Below are positions 24,667 through 33,550 of a stretch of DNA of 47,488 nucleotides, piece by piece. Source of the DNA: Nitrospira sp. Its GTDB lineage: Bacteria; Nitrospirota; Nitrospiria; Nitrospirales; Nitrospiraceae. Within the stretch, counting starts at the first letter, position 1, and every line of letters starts with the position of its first letter. A program made the translations under genes and the position numbers. The notes beneath the pieces are model-generated. The model saw nothing but the letters and a program-made list of their open reading frames with translations, did not search any database and was not told the origin of the DNA. The stretch spans positions 1 through 47,488 of the forward strand of contig JAHBWO010000013.1 in assembly GCA_019636945.1 (NCBI GenBank). The letters are read 5' to 3'.

Positions 24667-24711
24667 AATCAGGCCCAAGTGTTGAACGCCGGTTGCATAG
24701 CATACGTAGAG

Positions 24712-26529
24712 TCATCGATGGTCTATGAACAAACGATGGATGAGCTCCAGCGTCAGCAAAACATGCAGCTCATCGGTGTAGTTCCGAATTCCCAACAGAT
24801 GCTTCTTGACCACGGTCTCCAGAATTTTCTTAGTAATGTATGGCCTAGAAAGAGTGCGTGGGTCCAAGAGCATCTGTCGGACGTACTCTCCCAAGGCATC
24901 TCTGTACCAAATTCGATAATGGTTAAACTTATGCCTGCCTAGAAAGAGGCGCTCAAGATGAAAAGGAGAAAGAAGATAGTCTACGTACGCTACCCATTGA
25001 GGCATACCATAGTCGTATGCATACTCAGCTTTGGTTAGAAATTCGTGTGCACTTCTGGAGAATTTTCCGATCAGCCCAGTCCCTCCTACATCCCGATCCG
25101 TGGGAATGCTGCGAAGTGCTGCACTGCCGTCCGCAATCAACCGGAGACAAGCATCGTTGCTCGTTCGCATCGACTGTGGTGCTCGAAACGCAGTCCGAAC
25201 GAGCTCGTTATCGAGATAAGGAGAACGTAGCGAAACCTGAGTCTCCTCGAGGGCTAATAATCCGTAGTGGTACCAGGGAGCTTGTTTGAAGACCGCAAAT
25301 GACACTGGATGTCCTGGAAGCAGCGATCGATAGGTCTCGTCTGCCTGCAGACAGTAATTGGAGAGCTCCTTTTCGAAGAGACTAGACAACGGTTGTACCG
25401 GCTTAAATGCTCGCAATCCGCGAAGGACTTCGCTGCCATAGTTCCCGGTCATCCTGACAGGCGCGATGGTACGGACACGTTCATTGAGGAAGAGATCAGA
25501 TGCCCTTCGAACATCGGCACATCCATCGGTCAAATAGACTGTCCGTTCAGCATAATGTTGAAACCGCGAGAGGAATTCGTCTCCAACCTGTATGACCTCA
25601 TGCGTTTGACTGCACGCACGGGCGACCGTTCGTGCCACGATCACATCGCGGCAATCACGGTATGTTCCCCCGAATGTGTAGCATGGCAGTGTTCCAGGAG
25701 CTGGTTTGTTCCAGGCAAGGATCATCCGCGTATCCAATCCGCCTGTTAGCGAGAGCCCTATCGGTTGCCCAGGCCGAAAATACCGCGGTAGATTCAAGGC
25801 AAATACGTTCCGGAGTTCCTGATAGTACTGTTCAGGTTCGAGAATCTCTTGCTCCTCCCACTCACGAGGCGAAAAGTAGGACCCTTTTTTCTCGACTGAA
25901 CCGTCTCGCATCGTCCACGTTGCCGCGCAGGGCAGCACATGAATCCCTCGAAATAACGTGCGGTTCTCCAGCACGCACCCGCAGGTGACATACTCACCGA
26001 GGGCACGCGGTTCTATACTCCGCAGTTCCGGCCGGACAGCAAGAATGGCCTTCGCCTCAGCTGCGAAGTAGCATGCTTCCTTAGCCTCGTGATAATACAT
26101 GCGGTGCATTCCGTACCGGTCGTTGAACAACGTAGCAGTTCTTCGCTTCCGGTCGGCAAGTAAACCGTGAAATCGTCCATTGAGACTGCTAGGGAAATCG
26201 GGCTCAGACTCAGCACAGCGCGCAAGATAAGCTGGTGCATCTCCGATATATGGCTCATTGGACACGGTTAGACTTTGGTTCCCCTGAGAGCTGGGGAAGT
26301 TTTCCCCTGAAAAAATCAGCGTCAAATCGCCCTGCTCGCACCTGAGCGGCATGCCGTCGGGGAAAGAGTGTCTCCTGGCAACCCAGCCGACATAGAGCCC
26401 GAGTGATTCATCCACCCAGGTACCGGCGACGTAAAAATTCTCGTGCTGGAGGGCCTCGACCATCCGCTTCAGCTGCGGTTCAGCCCATCCACGAGACATC
26501 TGAGTCTGCAGTCCAACAATTCCTGGCAT
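24712..26529 (-). CDS. Asparagine-synthetase-like protein lacking the glutaminase Cys
   Basis: A 605-residue protein with the two-domain layout of class II asparagine synthetases. The N-terminal Ntn domain (MPGIVGLQ; SLNGRFHGLLADRK; LFNDRYGMHRMYYHE) has Pro where the catalytic Cys2 of MCGI is required, so glutamine hydrolysis by the usual mechanism is excluded. The synthetase domain has LSLTGGLDTRMILA, a variant of the SGGxDS pyrophosphate loop, and retains the usual length. The family adenylates a carboxylate and transfers ammonia or an amine to it. It may make an amide on a sugar acid using a free amine, like beta-lactam synthetase. Neighbours are YdjC (33 bp upstream) and the GNAT gene (45 bp downstream). 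Confidence 0.88.
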   Translation of the reverse strand: MPGIVGLQTQMSRGWAEPQLKRMVEALQHENFYVAGTWVDESLGLYVGWVARRHSFPDGMPLRCEQGDLTLIFSGENFPSSQGNQSLTVSNEPYIGDAPAYLARCAESEPDFPSSLNGRFHGLLADRKRRTATLFNDRYGMHRMYYHEAKEACYFAAEAKAILAVRPELRSIEPRALGEYVTCGCVLENRTLFRGIHVLPCAATWTMRDGSVEKKGSYFSPREWEEQEILEPEQYYQELRNVFALNLPRYFRPGQPIGLSLTGGLDTRMILAWNKPAPGTLPCYTFGGTYRDCRDVIVARTVARACSQTHEVIQVGDEFLSRFQHYAERTVYLTDGCADVRRASDLFLNERVRTIAPVRMTGNYGSEVLRGLRAFKPVQPLSSLFEKELSNYCLQADETYRSLLPGHPVSFAVFKQAPWYHYGLLALEETQVSLRSPYLDNELVRTAFRAPQSMRTSNDACLRLIADGSAALRSIPTDRDVGGTGLIGKFSRSAHEFLTKAEYAYDYGMPQWVAYVDYLLSPFHLERLFLGRHKFNHYRIWYRDALGEYVRQMLLDPRTLSRPYITKKILETVVKKHLLGIRNYTDELHVLLTLELIHRLFIDHR

Positions 26530-26562
26530 AGGCTCTTGAATACAAACAAGCGAGAGGACAGA

Positions 26563-27363
26563 TCACGCGTGTGCACGGTTCCAAGATAGAGCACCCACAG
26601 ACACAACCTTTACGTCACTTCCTAAACGGAGGATCGCCTCTTCCATCAAGAAGCGATATTCGTCTGGCTTAACGGGGTGAGCCTCTACCTCGACTACCCA
26701 CTTGTGAGCTAACGAGAAAATCCGCTGTAGTCGGCTAACCGGCTCGACTGGTTCGAGAGAGAAAAAATAATCCGTCAGACGGTGGCGCTTTGCCAGCCGC
26801 CTGTCGATCCAACGGCGATAGAGACGGTTCCAGACACTCTTTTCGCCTACCGCGAACGAAAAGTTGCGTCTCACGATCGCACCAAGAGGCAGCAATCCTT
26901 GAGATAGCACGTTGGCGCAGAGGTGCATATGATGGTGACCGTCAAGCCTGGTAGGGCTCCTGCCGTAGAGCCGACCGAATTCATCGATCTGCGCCTTAAC
27001 AACATGCTCAAATTCGCATGTCAGGCCCGGGTGAAACATGACTTGCGCAAGGCGGTGTCGCAAAAGGTATCGGGCAATCTTTTCTTGGCATTCTCTCAGC
27101 ATCGAGGAGCAGCCGCGTCCTGAAAATGGAGTTGTCAGGTTGAGATGCAGACCGCTGTCCACTCCAAACTCCCGTGCGGTGATGGCAGCTCGTTCTGAAT
27201 CCTCCATGAAGACCATCGCGCTCACCGACGTAACGCTACCCCGTCGGACACAGTCAAGAGCGCGGTCGGTTGTTTGCCGGTCTCTTCCCCAGTCATCGGC
27301 GTTCATGATGAGAGAGCCGGTCACCTGACGGAGGTGCTCCGAGTTGTCGATTGCGCGTTTCAC
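26563..27363 (-). CDS. ChbG/HpnK (YdjC) family carbohydrate deacetylase
   Basis: A metal-dependent deacetylase of the YdjC fold, about 266 residues. LIMNADDWGRDR is the first metal motif, GLHLNLTTPF and LDGHHHMHLCANV supply the His ligands, and VVEVEAHPVKPDEY is the late His motif; all are intact. The family removes acetyl groups from N-acetylated sugars. I choose GTG 27361-27363, which overlaps the TGA of the FemAB gene as GTGA and has GAGG six bases upstream. The longer open frame to 27411 would overlap the FemAB gene by 52 bp. Confidence 0.88.
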   Translation of the reverse strand: MKRAIDNSEHLRQVTGSLIMNADDWGRDRQTTDRALDCVRRGSVTSVSAMVFMEDSERAAITAREFGVDSGLHLNLTTPFSGRGCSSMLRECQEKIARYLLRHRLAQVMFHPGLTCEFEHVVKAQIDEFGRLYGRSPTRLDGHHHMHLCANVLSQGLLPLGAIVRRNFSFAVGEKSVWNRLYRRWIDRRLAKRHRLTDYFFSLEPVEPVSRLQRIFSLAHKWVVEVEAHPVKPDEYRFLMEEAILRLGSDVKVVSVGALSWNRAHA

Positions 27364-28439
27364 ATCATGCCTCGAGTAATTGCGCTCAGCCGCTCCCCCA
27401 TGCTGACGCACACCGAACTAACCACATTCCCACATGATTCGAAGCAACCCAAAAACCTGACTTCTCTCCCCTTTTCTCCAGCCAAATCACTCTTAAACTT
27501 ATACGTACCAGGATTTGCTAGGGGGTTGATCCCATTCAAATCATACTGATGCACGTCCGTCTCTTTCAGTCTCTGGATCAACTTCCACTGGACGAGGTAA
27601 GACCCACGACGTTTCAATCCCATGGTACTCGTCGCGCCAAACAAATAGATTGCAGTGGAACCGATGGCACTGCTGATCACTCCCGCACAATCACCTTCGT
27701 CCGATCGGCACAGCATGATGTTCATCTTCAGGTCTGCAGGCAATCCTCGCTGGATCTCCCTAAATTCATAAATATCGTTGGGCTCGACAAACTTTTTCCT
27801 CGCCACCATGTCCTTGTAGATTGTAATGAATCGATCGAAGAGTTCGTCCTCCACTCCTTCGACAATCTCCAAGTTGAGTTTCTTGGCCACCTTCAGTTCC
27901 CGTTGCCAATGCGGCTGGAGTCGCTGGTACAACTCATCCATCGATGGACTGAGATCCATGATGATGGTACGGGATCTTTTACCGTTCTTGGCCCTTAAGA
28001 AGCCTTCCTCCTTCAAGATTGCCAACGCCCACGAATGGTCTTCTTCGAAAAGAGCCGGATTGATCCTGAGAAGTAATCCCCTCTTGCCTACATACTCAAG
28101 GTGCAATGCTCGGATCACCTGGCGAAACACCTTTTCATCAGAACGGTGACCCCGCAGCCTCCACAGTGGCCCCCACATGACATACGCGATCCCAGCACCG
28201 ATGAAGGGAACCGTTTCGATCCTGCATTGGGCGATTGCAACGACCCGCGCGTCCGCCCTTACCACAAGATGACTGATGTTCTTCCGCCCACTTCTCACCA
28301 GCCCGTACGACCAGCTTTGATAAATGTTGGCATCGGTGAATTGACGAAGAAGCTGATGCCACGACTCCTCGTCGACTGTGTCGATTTCATAGGTATAACC
28401 CGCCTCTAACCCGCATATGTGTGACTTTCTTGTAATCAT
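27360..28439 (-). CDS. FemAB-like aminoacyl/acyl transferase
   Basis: A 359-residue protein with two GNAT-like halves as in FemA/FemB. IYQSWSYGLVRSGRKNISHL is in the first half. The linker SPSMDELYQRLQPHWQRELK follows. The second half contains RRGSYLVQWKLIQRLKE, and YDLNGINPLANPGTYKFKSD is the characteristic FemAB C-terminal signature. FemAB proteins transfer amino acids from aminoacyl-tRNA to amino groups of cell-wall precursors. In EPS loci the acceptor is unknown and is probably an amino sugar exposed by one of the deacetylases. Its stop overlaps the YdjC start. Confidence 0.87.
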   Translation of the reverse strand: MITRKSHICGLEAGYTYEIDTVDEESWHQLLRQFTDANIYQSWSYGLVRSGRKNISHLVVRADARVVAIAQCRIETVPFIGAGIAYVMWGPLWRLRGHRSDEKVFRQVIRALHLEYVGKRGLLLRINPALFEEDHSWALAILKEEGFLRAKNGKRSRTIIMDLSPSMDELYQRLQPHWQRELKVAKKLNLEIVEGVEDELFDRFITIYKDMVARKKFVEPNDIYEFREIQRGLPADLKMNIMLCRSDEGDCAGVISSAIGSTAIYLFGATSTMGLKRRGSYLVQWKLIQRLKETDVHQYDLNGINPLANPGTYKFKSDLAGEKGREVRFLGCFESCGNVVSSVCVSMGERLSAITRGMM

Positions 28440-28480
28440 CGCAAGGGGCAGGAATAGAAGCGGATGCCGAGAGAGAGACC

Positions 28481-29428
28481 TTACTCAGTCACGTATTGTT
28501 CCTGGACCGGATTGATTCCAACGACGGCCAGGAGCTTCCCCATGTGATCGCACAACCGAACCAAGAACCTCATGAATTGGTCCTGCCCCACCATGAGCGC
28601 AAATGGGAGACCCGTTCCATAAATAGCAACGGCAACAAGTGATTTGACGACATCTCGAACTCCGAATCCCGGAGTCAGCGGCTCCATGGCTCCTCGCAGT
28701 AACGCCCGTCTCAATAGAAACTTTCGATTCCATCGAAGTGGCGGAACCACCTCATATGCAACAGCTTCGTTGCACCACACAAACATATGACCTTTTCCAA
28801 TCGCACGGTGAAAGAATTCCTGGTCTTCACCGTTTCGCAATTCTGGCCGGAAGGGCTGTTGGAATCCTGAAAAGACGTGCCGTCGGAGCAGAACGTTTCC
28901 GGTGCGTCCCTTCCGCCAGTCAATGACCAATCCAGTTGGATACGTGGGCCGCTCATAAAATTTCCCCTTGATCACCCATGGCGGAGGAGTTTGGTCGAAA
29001 TGTGGCTTTACGGGGCCTAACGCCCCGTCCGCCTTGAACTTCAGACAAGCCTCGTACAAGGTAACGAGCCAACGCTTGATTGGGAATTCGTCGTCGTCGA
29101 TGAACGAAATAAAGTCGCCTGAGGCCTGTTCGACGGCTTTGTTCCTCGCGAGTGCGATATTCTGCCGTGGTTCCATGCAATAGCATACCGGAATCGGCGA
29201 CTGGGTTCGAAATTCCTGAACGACATTCTCTGCAGAGCCGATGCGGTCATTGTCGACGATGACGATCGAAAAAGTGAACAGTCCTCTGGTGTCTTGCTTG
29301 CCCAATTCCTCTAACAAGCGCCGTAGCATCGTCGGCCGCTTGAAGGTGCACACACATACGCTGATATGGGGCAAACCCACCGCCGTCGGTTGTTGCCTCG
29401 CAGGTGCTGCTTCTTCTCGGTTGACCAT
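28481..29428 (-). CDS. Glycosyltransferase family 2
   Basis: A GT-A glycosyltransferase of 315 residues. HISVCVCTFKRPTMLRRLLE starts the domain, IVIVDNDRIGSAENVV follows, and ISFIDDDEFPIKRWL is the metal-binding DxD. FRPELRNGEDQEFFHRAI is the acceptor-side ED motif. ATG 29428 is favoured over ATG 29437: the GGAG lies ten bases upstream of the former but only one base from the latter. It follows the aminotransferase with a 26-bp gap. Donor and acceptor are unknown. Confidence 0.92.
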   Translation of the reverse strand: MVNREEAAPARQQPTAVGLPHISVCVCTFKRPTMLRRLLEELGKQDTRGLFTFSIVIVDNDRIGSAENVVQEFRTQSPIPVCYCMEPRQNIALARNKAVEQASGDFISFIDDDEFPIKRWLVTLYEACLKFKADGALGPVKPHFDQTPPPWVIKGKFYERPTYPTGLVIDWRKGRTGNVLLRRHVFSGFQQPFRPELRNGEDQEFFHRAIGKGHMFVWCNEAVAYEVVPPLRWNRKFLLRRALLRGAMEPLTPGFGVRDVVKSLVAVAIYGTGLPFALMVGQDQFMRFLVRLCDHMGKLLAVVGINPVQEQYVTE

Positions 29429-29454
29429 GGAACACATACTCCAGTCTTCGTCCT

Positions 29455-30600
29455 TTAGATCCCTACCTGGGTATTCTCAAACGCAGCAACGATCTTTTCT
29501 TGATCCTGTGCGGTCAGGTATGGATGCATCGGAAGACTGAAGATGCGTTCTGACAGCCGCTCGGCAACGGGAAAGTCACCCTTTTGATACCCCAGTTGAG
29601 CAAACGCCGTCTGCAGGTGCAACGGGCGCGGATAGTAAATCGCCGTGGGAATGTCCTTCTCTTTAAGTGTATGGAGGTAGGCTTCTCGGTGGTCCGTGAC
29701 GACAGAATATTGCGCCCAGGCTGATGCCAGACCATCGGGAACAAAAGGGATTTGGACGATCTCTTTCAATGCAGATGAATACCGGCCGGCGACATCCTGT
29801 CGCATTTTGATTTCACTTTCAAAGACCTCCAGTTTCGCAAGCAGAATGGCAGCCTGCAGGGTATCCAGCCGTCCATTGATGCCGATACGCACGTTGTCGT
29901 ACTTGTGCGATCCCTTCCCATGCTCTCGAAGCGAACGAAGGCTGTTTGCCACCACCTCATCGTTCGTAAAGATGGCCCCTCCATCCCCATAGCCTCCGAG
30001 CGGCTTCGCCGGGAAAAAACTGGTGGCGGCAATATCGGCGAGGTTGCCGACTCTTTTTCCTTTATAGCTTCCCCCGAGGCTTTGAGCAGCATCTTCCAAG
30101 ACCAACAGACCGTGTTGTCTTGCAATCTGGTTAATAGCATCATAGTCCGCAGGAAGACCGAACAGATCCACGGGAATTATCCCTTTCGGTTTGAGGCCTT
30201 GCTTCCCTCCACGAGCATGAACTATTCCCTGTTCGATTTCCGCGACCGTCAGCTCAAGCTTTTCAGGATCGATGTTGTAGGTTTTAGGATCGATATCGAC
30301 AAACACCGGAGTGGCGCCAAGCAAGCAGACTACCTCCGCAGTCGCAATGAACGTAAAGGGCGTTGTGAATATGGCATCACCCGGCCCGACATTATGCGCC
30401 ATCAGGCTCAGCAGCAGCGCATCAGTCCCGTTGGCGCAAGAAACGCAATGCTGAGCGCCGACGAATGCCGCCAGATTCTTCTCCAGCTCCACGACTTCCG
30501 GCCCCATAATGAACTTGCCTTGTTCCAACACCTGATTGATCCGCTCATGAATCCCCGGTTTGAGTCTCTCGTACTGCTGCTTGAGATCGATGAACTCCAT
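29455..30600 (-). CDS. DegT/DnrJ/EryC1/StrS aminotransferase (WbpE-like)
   Basis: A PLP-dependent sugar-nucleotide aminotransferase of 381 residues. MEFIDLKQQYERLKPGIHE and CANGTDALLLSL start the fold. VLEDAAQSLGGSYKGKRVG contains the PLP-contacting Asp, and SFFPAKPLGGYGDGGA contains the Schiff-base Lys. Its upstream neighbour is a dehydrogenase-acetyltransferase fusion, so it most likely aminates the 3-keto intermediate of UDP-GlcNAcA (WbpE/WlbC role). The true start is ATG 30600, with AGGAG six bases upstream; the open frame to 30753 is upstream read-through. Confidence 0.93.
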   Translation of the reverse strand: MEFIDLKQQYERLKPGIHERINQVLEQGKFIMGPEVVELEKNLAAFVGAQHCVSCANGTDALLLSLMAHNVGPGDAIFTTPFTFIATAEVVCLLGATPVFVDIDPKTYNIDPEKLELTVAEIEQGIVHARGGKQGLKPKGIIPVDLFGLPADYDAINQIARQHGLLVLEDAAQSLGGSYKGKRVGNLADIAATSFFPAKPLGGYGDGGAIFTNDEVVANSLRSLREHGKGSHKYDNVRIGINGRLDTLQAAILLAKLEVFESEIKMRQDVAGRYSSALKEIVQIPFVPDGLASAWAQYSVVTDHREAYLHTLKEKDIPTAIYYPRPLHLQTAFAQLGYQKGDFPVAERLSERIFSLPMHPYLTAQDQEKIVAAFENTQVGI

Positions 30601-30625
30601 TGTGGCTCCTTTGATGTGATCCCCT

Positions 30626-32305
30626 CTATGTGGAAAACTGCAGGTCGTTCGATATGCCCCGTTTGAAATGATCGTACGGTAATCTTCCGACTGCCATTTC
30701 AGCCGGCAAGGACTTCTCCTCGTCAAGGTCCAAACATCGGAGAACTCCTGCACTCACCTCCCTGTACCGAAAACCGCTTTCGGGACAGACCATGATCCCT
30801 TCCACATCAGGCGCCGGCAGTTTGATTCCGTGCCGGCTCATCCAGCCTTGCTGTCTGGCCGGCATGCCGACCATCAATGCGTAATCCGGCACGTCTTTGG
30901 CTACCACGGCCCCGGCTGCGATGAATGCATAGCATCCGATCGTCACACCACAGACGATCGTGGCATTCGCGCCGATGGTCGCGCCGCGTTTGATCAGGGT
31001 CTTCTCATAGAGCGAATGACGGACGATTTGTGACCGGGGATTCGTGATATTCGTCAACACGCAGGAAGGGCCAAGAAACACATCGTCTTCTATTTCTGTA
31101 CCGGTGTACACCGACACGTTATTCTGAATTTTCACATTACTTCCAATCTTCACGTCGTTGCCGATACACACGTTTTGCCCTAAGTTACAGCGCTCACCGA
31201 TTTCTGCGTTTTTCATCACGTGCGCTCCGTGCCAGATTTTCGTGCCAGGCCCGATGCGACAAGGCGTATCGATAGAGGCCGACTCGTGCACGAAATAGGG
31301 TTGATCGGCCTGTGTCGATGAGGGATTTTTGCCATTATCCGGCTTCTGCTCAAGAGCGAGTTGGGCTTGATGGAGGACCGCGAGGACGCGGTAACCTTCA
31401 TCCCCGTCGGTCACCGGAGTTTCTCTCTTCTCAATACAGTGGAGGAAGTGTCGGCACTCTTCCCTAAGCGGCTCCTTCGCCTCTACCCCTACAAAGCACG
31501 GTTCAGCTTTCTCGGGAACAGGCATGCCGTTCTGCCACTTGATGGTATGCGAGTACAGGGCGATCTTCTTGTCCCACGGTTGAGTATCTTCAAAGACCGC
31601 CATCTTCGACTCCCCAATCACCACGAGTTTCTGCTCCTTGAACGGATGCAGCCAGGAGACAAAGATGTGCCCGTTGATACCGCTCGGAAAAGACAGGTGT
31701 GTGGTCGTTACGTCGGCCAGTTGCTTATGCAGATAGTTGTGACCGACCGCAGATACCTGGTGCGGCATTTCGTTGCACAGCGCGAGAATCATTGATATAT
31801 CGTGCGGTGCGAAGCTCCACAGGGCATTTTCCTCTCTTCTAATTTTTCCCAGGCTCAGTCGCGTGGAATAGATATATTGCAGTCGGCCAAGCTCTCCCCT
31901 ATCCGTGAGCTCCTTCAGCTTCAGAAAGGCTGGATGGTACCGCAACAGGTGCCCCACCATGAGGATGCGCCGGCGCTCCAGGGCCATCTCTGTAAGCTTT
32001 CTGGCATGATCAAGATCGAGCGCGAGGGGTTTCTCGACAAACACGTCTTTGTCGGCCAATAAAGCTTTTGCCACAAACTCATAATGACATTCAGCCGGTA
32101 GGGCAATAACCACGCCCTTCACTGCCGCATCGGCCAGCACGTCGTCGAACTGTTCCGTATAGACGACATCAGGATAGTGCTTCTTGAGCGACGAGAGGAT
32201 CTCCATCCTTGCGTCACAGACCGAATGGAGCGCTCCCTCCTCGAAATAGTTCCGGACCAGATTCTTTCCCCAGTACCCCGCGCCGATGACTGCGATTGAT
32301 TTCAT
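30626..32305 (-). CDS. WbpB-WbpD-like fusion: Gfo/Idh/MocA dehydrogenase plus LbH acetyltransferase
   Basis: A 559-residue bifunctional protein. Residues ~1-320 are a dehydrogenase (IAVIGAGYWGKNLVRNYF; DVFVEKPLALD; SFAPHDISMILAL). Residues ~335-490 are a left-handed beta-helix acetyltransferase of hexapeptide repeats (IGPGTKIWHGAHVMKNAEIG; VIGNDV-like repeats; LIKRGATIGANATIVCGVTI; VPDYALMVGMPARQQGWMSR). A ~60-residue tail follows. Together with the aminotransferase 25 bp downstream it covers oxidation, transamination and N-acetylation at C3 of UDP-GlcNAcA. ATG 32305 has AAGGAG six bases upstream. WbpB and WbpD are usually separate; fusion ensures joint expression. Confidence 0.93.
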   Translation of the reverse strand: MKSIAVIGAGYWGKNLVRNYFEEGALHSVCDARMEILSSLKKHYPDVVYTEQFDDVLADAAVKGVVIALPAECHYEFVAKALLADKDVFVEKPLALDLDHARKLTEMALERRRILMVGHLLRYHPAFLKLKELTDRGELGRLQYIYSTRLSLGKIRREENALWSFAPHDISMILALCNEMPHQVSAVGHNYLHKQLADVTTTHLSFPSGINGHIFVSWLHPFKEQKLVVIGESKMAVFEDTQPWDKKIALYSHTIKWQNGMPVPEKAEPCFVGVEAKEPLREECRHFLHCIEKRETPVTDGDEGYRVLAVLHQAQLALEQKPDNGKNPSSTQADQPYFVHESASIDTPCRIGPGTKIWHGAHVMKNAEIGERCNLGQNVCIGNDVKIGSNVKIQNNVSVYTGTEIEDDVFLGPSCVLTNITNPRSQIVRHSLYEKTLIKRGATIGANATIVCGVTIGCYAFIAAGAVVAKDVPDYALMVGMPARQQGWMSRHGIKLPAPDVEGIMVCPESGFRYREVSAGVLRCLDLDEEKSLPAEMAVGRLPYDHFKRGISNDLQFST

Positions 32306-32572
32306 GTTATTCTCCTTACGCCTCAGGACCGCGAAGTCGATGGCGTTGTCCTTCACCCGTCATATTGGAGGATGAGATCGATGAAGCCGCCTACGACCTG
32401 GGGGTTTTGAAGCCTCAGTTTTGTGGAGGGACTGCTGTTATGGGTTCAGAACCGAGATACGCCCGCTTTTACAGCGAGGGGCACAGTAGAGTGGCACGCT
32501 TTTCGATTTGAGCAAGAGGCATCCGAGAGACACGGCCGCACATCTCGTGCTGGATGACATTCATTCGCAGTT
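32306..32572. other. Non-coding spacer upstream of the WbpB-WbpD fusion
   Basis: A 267-bp gap. A TGGCACG sequence on the plus strand near 32491 resembles the -24 half of an RpoN promoter, but its -12 half is wrong and it points antisense. I see no open frame with coding character. Confidence 0.4.
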
Positions 32573-33412
32573 TCAGACTTTTCCTAGGCTGGGTTCGGAT
32601 GTCACGTGTGACTTAAACTGGACTGCTCTATCCTTCCCAAGCTTCCGACTAGCTTTCATCAATCGTTTCAGGAGGAAGAGTTCCCAGTAGCCCTGCAACC
32701 GTCTTTTGAAGTATCTCTTCGGCCTTCGCCAACTGCCGGCCATGAGATGAACGCCGAAATCTCCAAAGCGGTTCCATGATCGTTGATCACATACGTCCTC
32801 CGGGAACAGTACTTTGACCTTCGCTTCGGCATCTGGAAATTCTGCCAGTGTTCTCGATAAGAGCCAGGGACCTGTGGTGTACAGCACCTGGTATTCTTCG
32901 CGGAAGATACCAGGAACAGACCTGGCCATAGCCGCTGCCCAATCCGGATCCCGCTGTGCCTTGATGCAATTTTCGATAACAGCTTTCAGAAAAGGGTGGC
33001 CCGCAACCGCCCCAAAGGCGTAGTTCCCAAGCTCCCAATCCATATGATGCTCTTCACGCAAGCAGGCATTGATCGTCATTGCCTCGAATGGGAAAACACA
33101 GCCCCACTTCAACAATTCAGACAGATTCGACGCGAGAAAGACGTCCATATCGAAATAAAACCCGCCCAAACGATAGACCGCTAAGTACCGGAAGAAATCG
33201 TATTTTTGGATCGGAACAGGGAACGAATGAAAGACATCTCGATACTCGGGGAATTCGTTATCGATAAACTCCTCGACTTGCCGATCGTCGAAAAACATGT
33301 ACTCGAATTCCGGATTGAGCAGCTTGACGTTTGCGAGGGCAGCTCGTTCGAGCAGAGGTAGATCAAGGCTCTTGCTTGTCTGAATGATGCGCTTGGGAAT
33401 ATACGACGACAT
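32573..33412 (-). CDS. Glycosyltransferase family 32 (OCH1-like)
   Basis: A 279-residue transferase of the GT32/capsular-sugar DXD family. SYIPKRIIQTSKS opens the protein and FEYMFFDDRQVEEFID follows. The key motif is KYDFFRYLAVYRLGGFYFDM, then DVFLASN, carrying the DxD. VLYTTGPWLLSRTLAEFP and GVHLMAGSWRRP close the domain. Such proteins transfer hexoses to lipid-linked saccharides. The ribosome site is close to ATG 33412 (GGAG two bases away), so the exact start is not certain. Confidence 0.92.
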   Translation of the reverse strand: MSSYIPKRIIQTSKSLDLPLLERAALANVKLLNPEFEYMFFDDRQVEEFIDNEFPEYRDVFHSFPVPIQKYDFFRYLAVYRLGGFYFDMDVFLASNLSELLKWGCVFPFEAMTINACLREEHHMDWELGNYAFGAVAGHPFLKAVIENCIKAQRDPDWAAAMARSVPGIFREEYQVLYTTGPWLLSRTLAEFPDAEAKVKVLFPEDVCDQRSWNRFGDFGVHLMAGSWRRPKRYFKRRLQGYWELFLLKRLMKASRKLGKDRAVQFKSHVTSEPSLGKV

Positions 33413-33550
33413 CGCTCCAGCTCTTTATATATGTATGTTTTGTCGTTGCCTCACCAGCTCGTCTCTGGGGAGGCTCCTGGCTGTTGTAGCTCGGCACAAA
33501 GACACGGTCAGCGGCTGGACATCCTTCATCGAGAGGGCTCTCTCCCGAGC

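Noticed and set aside
32489..32505. Second RpoN-like site (TGGCACG on the plus strand)
   Set aside because: The -12 half reads TCGA instead of TTGC, and the orientation is antisense to the only downstream gene.
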